Origin: Burkholderiales bacterium
GTDB lineage: Bacteria; Pseudomonadota; Gammaproteobacteria; Burkholderiales; Burkholderiaceae_B
Length of the DNA: 64,000 nucleotides
Direction: 5' to 3'
NCBI GenBank assembly: GCA_027484315.1
Contig: JAIXTE010000015.1
Location: 1 to 64,000 of the forward strand
The notes below the pieces were generated by a model that searched no databases, was not told where the DNA came from, and saw only the letters and a list, made by a program, of their open reading frames with translations. Shown here in pieces: positions 59,383 through 64,000 of the stretch (positions are counted from its first letter, which is position 1; each line of letters starts with the position of its first letter). The position numbers and the translations under genes were made by a program.

Positions 59383-59988
59383 TCAGGCGTTGTTCTCGTC
59401 TACACCGATCAACAACTTGGTGTCTGACAAATATTTGTGGGGTGGCACTTCCAGGTTGTCCGGTGCCGGCTTGCCTGCATACACGCGGCCTGCCAAATCA
59501 AATGTGGAACCGTGGCACGGGCAGAAAAAGCCGCCTTGCCAATCGTTGGGCAAACTGGGCTGCGGACCAGGTTCAAATCGGGCTGATGGTGAGCAACCGA
59601 GGTGAGAGCAGATTCCGACTGCAACCAGGTATTCTGGCTTGATTGATCGGTGTGGATTGCGAGCGTATTCGGGAGTCAACGCGTCGGGGCTGCGTTCTGA
59701 ATTCGGGTCAGCCAGTTGACTGTCCAGCTTCGGCAAGGCTTGCACCATGGCGTCATCACGGCGAACAACCCAAACAGGCTTACCGCGCCATTCAACAGTT
59801 TTCATGTCACCTGGCTGCATGCCGGAAATGTCCAGCTCGACAGGCGCGCCGGCGGCTTTCGCGCGCTCGGAAGGTGCCATGGAAGTCAGAAATGCACCGC
59901 CTGTTGCCGCTGCTGCCACACCGCCTGCTGCACCGCAAGCGATCATCCAGACGCGACGTTCTTTGTCTACAGGTTGATTATTGCTCAT
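59383..59988 (-). CDS. petA: Rieske iron-sulfur subunit of the bc1 complex
   Basis: The frame includes a TTG at 59991, but the ATG at 59988 is the natural start (201 residues). The amino end has a twin-arginine type signal-anchor (KERRVWM before ACGAAGGVAAAATGG). The 2Fe-2S cluster boxes are CSHLGC near residue 128 and CPCHGS near 154. The protein is exported folded by the Tat system, whose genes lie about 3 kb away. It is first in the pet operon. Confidence 0.97.
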   Translation of the reverse strand: MSNNQPVDKERRVWMIACGAAGGVAAAATGGAFLTSMAPSERAKAAGAPVELDISGMQPGDMKTVEWRGKPVWVVRRDDAMVQALPKLDSQLADPNSERSPDALTPEYARNPHRSIKPEYLVAVGICSHLGCSPSARFEPGPQPSLPNDWQGGFFCPCHGSTFDLAGRVYAGKPAPDNLEVPPHKYLSDTKLLIGVDENNA

Positions 59989-60241
59989 CAAAATAACCCC
60001 GAAAGTAAAAGCCAGCTAACCTAAAATCCGCCTTTGAGCGCGCCTTTGAACCCGTACACCTGTGCAAAAGCGAAGCTAGAACACATGACTGCGCAAGAAA
60101 TCGGCGAAGCTTGGCCAAAGTAGTGATCCATGCAACCGGAGATTGTACCCTAGCAAGGTTCCAACAAGAAACAGTTTTAGAGCGATTTTCCAAGAAATGG
60201 CGATCAGGGTGAGCGATTTAGGCCCATACATTCAAAAACAT

Positions 60242-61003
60242 CTAAACCGCCACGAACAAATCATGAAATACAACCTCAATGCCATAGCGCTGCGCCACCC
60301 AGTCGCCAAGCGCCTTGACTCCGCAACGCTCCGTGGCGTGATGCCCTGCCCCCAACAAACTCACACCACATTCGCGAGCCACGTGCACGGCGGGCTCTGA
60401 AAGCTCACCAGTCAAATAAAGATCGGCTCCGGCCAATGCGGCCTGCTCCACGTAACCAGGGGCACCGCCCGTACACCAGGCCACGGTACGAACCAAGCGC
60501 TGTGGGTCGTCCGCCCCCTCCACCTGCACCCGATGACCCAGCGTTGAAACAACGACTTCAACAATCTCGTGCAACTTTTGAGGTGAATGCAGAACGCCAA
60601 AATGAATCAAACCCTTGTCACCCAACACCCGGTCACTTGGCCAGCCCAGCATTTTGCCCAATTGTGCGTTATTGCCCAACTCCGGGTGCTTGTCCAAGGG
60701 CAAATGATAGGCAAACACATTCAGATCATGGCCAAGTGCTGCCTGCAAGCGTGCTTTGCGAAATCCGGTTACGACCTGCGGATCGCCTTTCCACATCAAG
60801 CCATGGTGAACCAGCACAGCATCTGCATCGAGCTCGATGGCAAGATCAATCAAGCCCTTGGACGCGGTGACCCCTGTCAAGAGCCGTCGAATCTGGGGCC
60901 TGCCTTCCAACTGCAAGCCATTTGGGCAATAATCCTGCATGTGAGCCTGATCCAGCAACTCCCGCAAATCATGTTCAAGTACATTCCAATCCACTGAATT
61001 CAA
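60242..61003 (-). CDS. Nif3-like dinuclear metal centre protein
   Basis: The 253-residue protein belongs to the Nif3/YbgI family, which forms hexamers with a di-metal site. Likely ligands are in DAVLVHHGLMWKG near residue 65, LDKHPELGNN near 104 and LGAGHHATERCG near the end. The family has been linked to GTP cyclohydrolase-like activity and metal handling, without a settled function. It starts with TTG at 61003, only 22 bases from the divergent protease ATG; a GTG at 60994 is an alternative. Confidence 0.93.
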   Translation of the reverse strand: MNSVDWNVLEHDLRELLDQAHMQDYCPNGLQLEGRPQIRRLLTGVTASKGLIDLAIELDADAVLVHHGLMWKGDPQVVTGFRKARLQAALGHDLNVFAYHLPLDKHPELGNNAQLGKMLGWPSDRVLGDKGLIHFGVLHSPQKLHEIVEVVVSTLGHRVQVEGADDPQRLVRTVAWCTGGAPGYVEQAALAGADLYLTGELSEPAVHVARECGVSLLGAGHHATERCGVKALGDWVAQRYGIEVVFHDLFVAV

Positions 61004-61025
61004 CGGCGCACCCTTTGCATTTGAT

Positions 61026-62180
61026 ATGTTGAAAAAACTCTGGCTGACCTTTTCTCAGGCCCTTGCAGTGCTGCTTGCATTGTATTTCATCACCGAAGTG
61101 CTTCGCCCGAACTGGGTTCCAGACTGGCTGCAAAAACCGGCACACGAAGTAGCCCAACCTGAAGGCGTGGCCGGTTACCGGCTGGCTGTGGACAAGGCAA
61201 TGCCCGCTGTTGTGAATATTTTCACCAGCAAACGCATCTCAGAGACCCCCAAACATCCGTTCTTTGAAGACCCGGAAATCCGCAAATTTTTTGGCGACGA
61301 ACTGGATCAGTCACAGGATCCCGAAGAGCAGGCATCAAGTCTTGGCTCAGGCGTGATTGTCAGCAGCGAAGGCTTGATTGTCACCAACCAGCACGTGGTT
61401 GAGGCGGCTGACGAGATTGAGGTTGGCTTGAATGACGGGCGCACCACCAAGGCGGAACTCGTGGGCACCGACCCGGAAACAGATCTTGCCGTGTTGCGAA
61501 TCAAATTGAGCGACCTTCCCAGCCTCAAATTTGCAGCGGAAGACACCGTAAAGGTGGGCGATGTGGTGCTTGCGATGGGAAACCCTTTTGGTGTTGGGCA
61601 AACAGTCACCATGGGCATTGTCAGCGCACTGGGCCGCAACCATGTGGGGATCAATACATTCGAGAACTTCATCCAGACAGATGCAGCCATTAACCCGGGC
61701 AATTCAGGCGGCGCGCTGGTGGACACGGCCGGTAACCTGCTGGGCATCAACACGGCTATTTACAGCCGCTCCGGCGGTTCGTTGGGCATTGGCTTTGCCA
61801 TTCCAGCCCAAACCGTTCAGAGCGTGTTGAACCAGATTGTGCGAAACGGCACGGTCACCCGTGGATACATTGGCGTTGAACAGCAAAACATCACGGCCGA
61901 GCTGGCGACCGCCTTTGATTTGCCACAGAAAGATGGAGTAATCGTTGCTGGCATTGTGAAAGACGGCCCAGCGGACAAGGCCGGTCTCAAAGTAGGCGAT
62001 ATTTTGCTCAAACTGGACAACAAAAAGATCAGCGACACCACGCAGATGCTGAACCAGATCGCCGCTTATGCACCCGGAGAGAAAAAAGCCATCGAGTTGC
62101 TTCGGGAAGGAAAACCCCAAACGCTGACCATCGAAATCGGGATTCGCCCCAAACCAGGCGCATTCATCAAACGCCAATAA
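61026..62180 (+). CDS. DegS/AlgW-like serine protease with a single PDZ domain
   Basis: The 384-residue protease has an amino-terminal membrane anchor (LTFSQALAVLLALYFITEVL). A trypsin-like domain carries the triad His in TNQHVVEAA near 122, Asp in PETDLAVLRI near 155 and Ser in NPGNSGGAL near 229. One PDZ domain occupies about residues 275-375. Two-PDZ DegP/DegQ proteins are longer, so the DegS/AlgW type is favoured. It acts in periplasmic quality control or in cleaving an anti-sigma factor. Confidence 0.94.
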   Translation: MLKKLWLTFSQALAVLLALYFITEVLRPNWVPDWLQKPAHEVAQPEGVAGYRLAVDKAMPAVVNIFTSKRISETPKHPFFEDPEIRKFFGDELDQSQDPEEQASSLGSGVIVSSEGLIVTNQHVVEAADEIEVGLNDGRTTKAELVGTDPETDLAVLRIKLSDLPSLKFAAEDTVKVGDVVLAMGNPFGVGQTVTMGIVSALGRNHVGINTFENFIQTDAAINPGNSGGALVDTAGNLLGINTAIYSRSGGSLGIGFAIPAQTVQSVLNQIVRNGTVTRGYIGVEQQNITAELATAFDLPQKDGVIVAGIVKDGPADKAGLKVGDILLKLDNKKISDTTQMLNQIAAYAPGEKKAIELLREGKPQTLTIEIGIRPKPGAFIKRQ

Positions 62181-62243
62181 GGCCTGGCGCGGTTTTACCT
62201 GCGAAAATTAGTGGGGAGCATCGCGCCTTGAACAGGCGCGGAC

Positions 62244-62981
62244 TCATTCCACAATGTGTTGGCGTTGCTTGCCAATGAGTTTCGCAAACAGGATACCCAC
62301 CTCGTAAAGAATACAGATGGGAATGGCGAGAAACAACTGCGACATGACATCGGGCGGCGTTACCACTGCTGCGATCACAAACGCCGCAACAATGACGTAA
62401 CCCCGAATTTCCACCAGCTTTTCGATGCTGATGACGCCAAGATAAACCAGTACCACCACAATAATTGGCACTTCGAATGTCATGCCGAAGGCCAGAAACA
62501 TGGTCAACACAAAGCTCATGTAGGCCTCAATGTCTGGAGCCGGCGTAATACTTTCAGGCGCAAAATCGTTGATGAACGCAAAGACCTGGCCAAACACGAT
62601 GAAATGACAAAAGGCGATGCCGATCAGGAACAGCACTGTGCTGGAAAAAATGATGGGCAAGGCCATCTTTTTTTCATGCTGATACAGACCAGGGGCTATA
62701 AAAGACCAGGCTTGGTACAAAGTGAACGGCAGCGACACAACAAAAGCCACCATCGCAGTCAATTTGACGGGCACCATGAAAGGGGTAATTACCCCTGTGG
62801 CAATCATCTTGGTACCTTCCGGCAGGGCGCTTTGGATAGGCTGGGCCAGCATGTCGAAAATGACCGCCGCACTGGGGTAAATCATCAAACCAATAAACAC
62901 CACGGCAAACGCAATTACGGCCCGGATCAGACGATCCCGAAGCTCAACCAGATGGCTGACAAAATTTTCCTGCTGACTCAT
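62244..62981 (-). CDS. tatC: Sec-independent protein translocase TatC
   Basis: The frame is open to 63107, where it overlaps tatB, but the ATG at 62981 has GGAAGGG upstream and gives a normal TatC (245 residues; MSQQENFVSHLVELRDRLIRA). Six helices and the conserved FxxE-type segment (FAPE near 140; LVELRDR at the amino end, which binds the twin-arginine motif) identify it. It recognises Tat signals with TatB. Confidence 0.96.
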   Translation of the reverse strand: MSQQENFVSHLVELRDRLIRAVIAFAVVFIGLMIYPSAAVIFDMLAQPIQSALPEGTKMIATGVITPFMVPVKLTAMVAFVVSLPFTLYQAWSFIAPGLYQHEKKMALPIIFSSTVLFLIGIAFCHFIVFGQVFAFINDFAPESITPAPDIEAYMSFVLTMFLAFGMTFEVPIIVVVLVYLGVISIEKLVEIRGYVIVAAFVIAAVVTPPDVMSQLFLAIPICILYEVGILFAKLIGKQRQHIVE

Positions 62982-63000
62982 AACCCTTCCTGCACCTTGC

Positions 63001-63453
63001 TTATTTGGCCTCTGCCTTGGGGGCTGACCCTGAGGGCGCTGTGGGCGCTTGTTGTACTGTTGCCTGTTTGACGGGTTGGACAGCGGATTGTTTTTCTGGC
63101 CCAACAACCGGGGCTACAGCGGGCTCCACTGGCGGGACGCTGCTCTCCAGTTCGGCAATGTCGTCCTCGATCGCCTTGACCGACTTGTTCATGTCAAATT
63201 CGGCGTCTCGCAGGGTGGTTTGCACATCGCTTTCCACCTTGGTGGCAGCCGCCTGCATTTCCGCCTGCAACTTTCGCAACTCGTCTATTTCCATTTCCCG
63301 GTTGATCTCAGACTTCACATCACTGACGTAACGTTGCGCCTTGCCCAGCAGGTGTCCAATGGTCTTGGCCACCTTGGGCAGTTTTTCGGGACCTATCACC
63401 ACCAGTGCGATCACCGCGATGATAAGCATTTCTGAAAACGCAATGTCGAACAT
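63001..63453 (-). CDS. tatB: Sec-independent protein translocase TatB
   Basis: The 150-residue protein starts MFDIAFSEMLIIAVIALVVI, the short TatB helix with Glu8, followed by the hinge GPEKLP and a long amphipathic helix. A Pro/Val-rich disordered tail ends at residue 150. It receives substrates from TatC. It lies between tatA and tatC in the usual order. Confidence 0.97.
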   Translation of the reverse strand: MFDIAFSEMLIIAVIALVVIGPEKLPKVAKTIGHLLGKAQRYVSDVKSEINREMEIDELRKLQAEMQAAATKVESDVQTTLRDAEFDMNKSVKAIEDDIAELESSVPPVEPAVAPVVGPEKQSAVQPVKQATVQQAPTAPSGSAPKAEAK

Positions 63454-63477
63454 GCTGTGTGCCGAAAAAAGGGAAAA

Positions 63478-63714
63478 TTAGCTGGAAGATTTCTCTTTGG
63501 CTTCCACATCAATGGTGTCTGACTTCTTGGCATTGCCGTCAGCGAGCTTGGCGGTATTTTGATCAGCCTCGGCACCACCTTCTTTCATGCCATCCTTGAA
63601 ACCCTTCACCGCACCGCCCAGATCAGACCCGATGTTGCGCAGTTTCTTGGTACCAAACACCAACATCACGATAACCAGCACGATAACCCAGTGCCAAATG
63701 CTAAATGAACCCAT
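63478..63714 (-). CDS. tatA: Sec-independent protein translocase TatA
   Basis: The 78-residue protein has the TatA layout: [20 protein letters not shown] as membrane helix, the hinge GTKKLRNIG, an amphipathic helix ([13 protein letters not shown]) and a charged tail. It oligomerises to form the pore-like element for folded proteins. AAGGAG lies seven bases before its ATG. Confidence 0.97.
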   Translation of the reverse strand: MGSFSIWHWVIVLVIVMLVFGTKKLRNIGSDLGGAVKGFKDGMKEGGAEADQNTAKLADGNAKKSDTIDVEAKEKSSS

Positions 63715-63754
63715 GACTCACTCCTTGAATGTGTTTTTGCCGCTGTTTCGCTGT

Positions 63755-64000
63755 TTACTTGCTGAGCATCAAGCCCAAGGGCTTGTCTCCGCCAAGAATG
63801 TGCACATGAACATGATACACCTCCTGACAACCTACCCTTCCTGTGTTGACGATGGTTCTAAACCCATCGTGGCAACCTTCCTGCTTTGCCAACTTGCCGG
63901 CAATTGCCATTATTTTTCCCAATACGGGTATGTCTTGTTCCGTGGCATCGGCCAGGGTGGGAATGTGCTTTTTCGGAATGATCAGAAAGTGCACAGGCGC
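63755..64000 (-). CDS. hinT: HIT-family hydrolase HinT (5' end cut by window edge)
   Basis: The carboxyl 82 residues or so are present, and the amino end lies beyond the window. VHFLIIPKKHIPTLAD and the histidine triad in VYHVHVHILGG identify a HinT-type purine nucleoside phosphoramidase. It precedes tatA as in many Betaproteobacteria, where hisE-type genes would come next upstream. Confidence 0.93.
   Translation of the reverse strand, partial: APVHFLIIPKKHIPTLADATEQDIPVLGKIMAIAGKLAKQEGCHDGFRTIVNTGRVGCQEVYHVHVHILGGDKPLGLMLSK

Noticed and set aside
62222-62240. CGCGCC/GGCGCG hairpin between the protease and tatC
   Set aside because: Stable stem but no U-run on either strand; too weak to call a terminator.

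Overview
The window looks like ordinary chromosome of a betaproteobacterium of the order Burkholderiales. The evidence is the gene order hinT-tatA-tatB-tatC / degS-like / nif3 / petA-petB-petC / sspA-sspB, the block hemA-prfA-prmC-grxD-ubiX, a moderate G+C content, and no transposase, integrase or phage gene. The genus cannot be fixed from the sequence alone; a Limnobacter-like organism is my impression, not a result.

Layout. 1-7.8 kb: a truncated EamA transporter, an RND efflux pump (permease, then adaptor), a PhoD-like phosphatase and a secreted coiled-coil protein. 7.9-12 kb: a stress block with a hemerythrin, a 23-residue membrane peptide, a four-helix membrane protein, and ahpF/ahpC with a recognisable promoter and OxyR-like site. 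12.2-18.5 kb: a DedA-rhodanese fusion, a phosphonate-type ABC transporter (phnD-phnE-phnC) ending in a phosphoesterase-like protein that lacks several metal ligands, a DUF1275 protein and an orphan ModA. 18.6-23.6 kb: a GNAT-nitrilase fusion, then a MocR regulator, an MFS exporter and a divergent LysE exporter sharing a clear operator. 23.6-27.7 kb: a lipid cluster with a front-end desaturase, its ferredoxin-type reductase, a class I-like HMG-CoA reductase and a coiled-coil protein. 27.8-33.5 kb: a CerR-type TetR regulator, a second RND pump and a nitroreductase. 33.5-38.4 kb: a SIMPL protein, an old-yellow-enzyme oxidoreductase, a membrane protein and a TetR regulator, divergent from a metallo-beta-lactamase-fold protein; then ppnP.

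38.6-45.7 kb holds the least ordinary part: five co-directional genes. Three encode paralogous proteins with the same roughly 120-residue FecR-like amino-terminal module, a glycine/alanine-rich hydrophobic segment starting SGLVG, an acidic or proline-rich linker and low-complexity repeats containing TPL. A TadG-like membrane protein sits among them with no other tad gene nearby. Two of the promoter regions carry the same tandem AGTAAAAAC element, -10 box and inverted repeat. I read this as a co-regulated cell-surface or matrix system of unknown function.

45.8-48.9 kb encodes an AlkB/XylM-type membrane hydroxylase with its XylA-like reductase and a divergent FabR-like TetR repressor, with an operator lying over the hydroxylase promoter. 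49-64 kb is housekeeping: an OmpR-type response regulator, hemA-prfA-prmC, grxD, ubiX, a methyltransferase, tRNA-Thr(UGU), sspB-sspA, the cytochrome bc1 genes, nif3, a single-PDZ DegS-like protease, tatC-tatB-tatA and a truncated hinT.

Regulation is unusually legible here. Four TetR or MocR regulators each have a palindromic operator placed on or beside a promoter in a divergent intergenic region, and their neighbours are efflux, exporter or lipid-oxidation genes.
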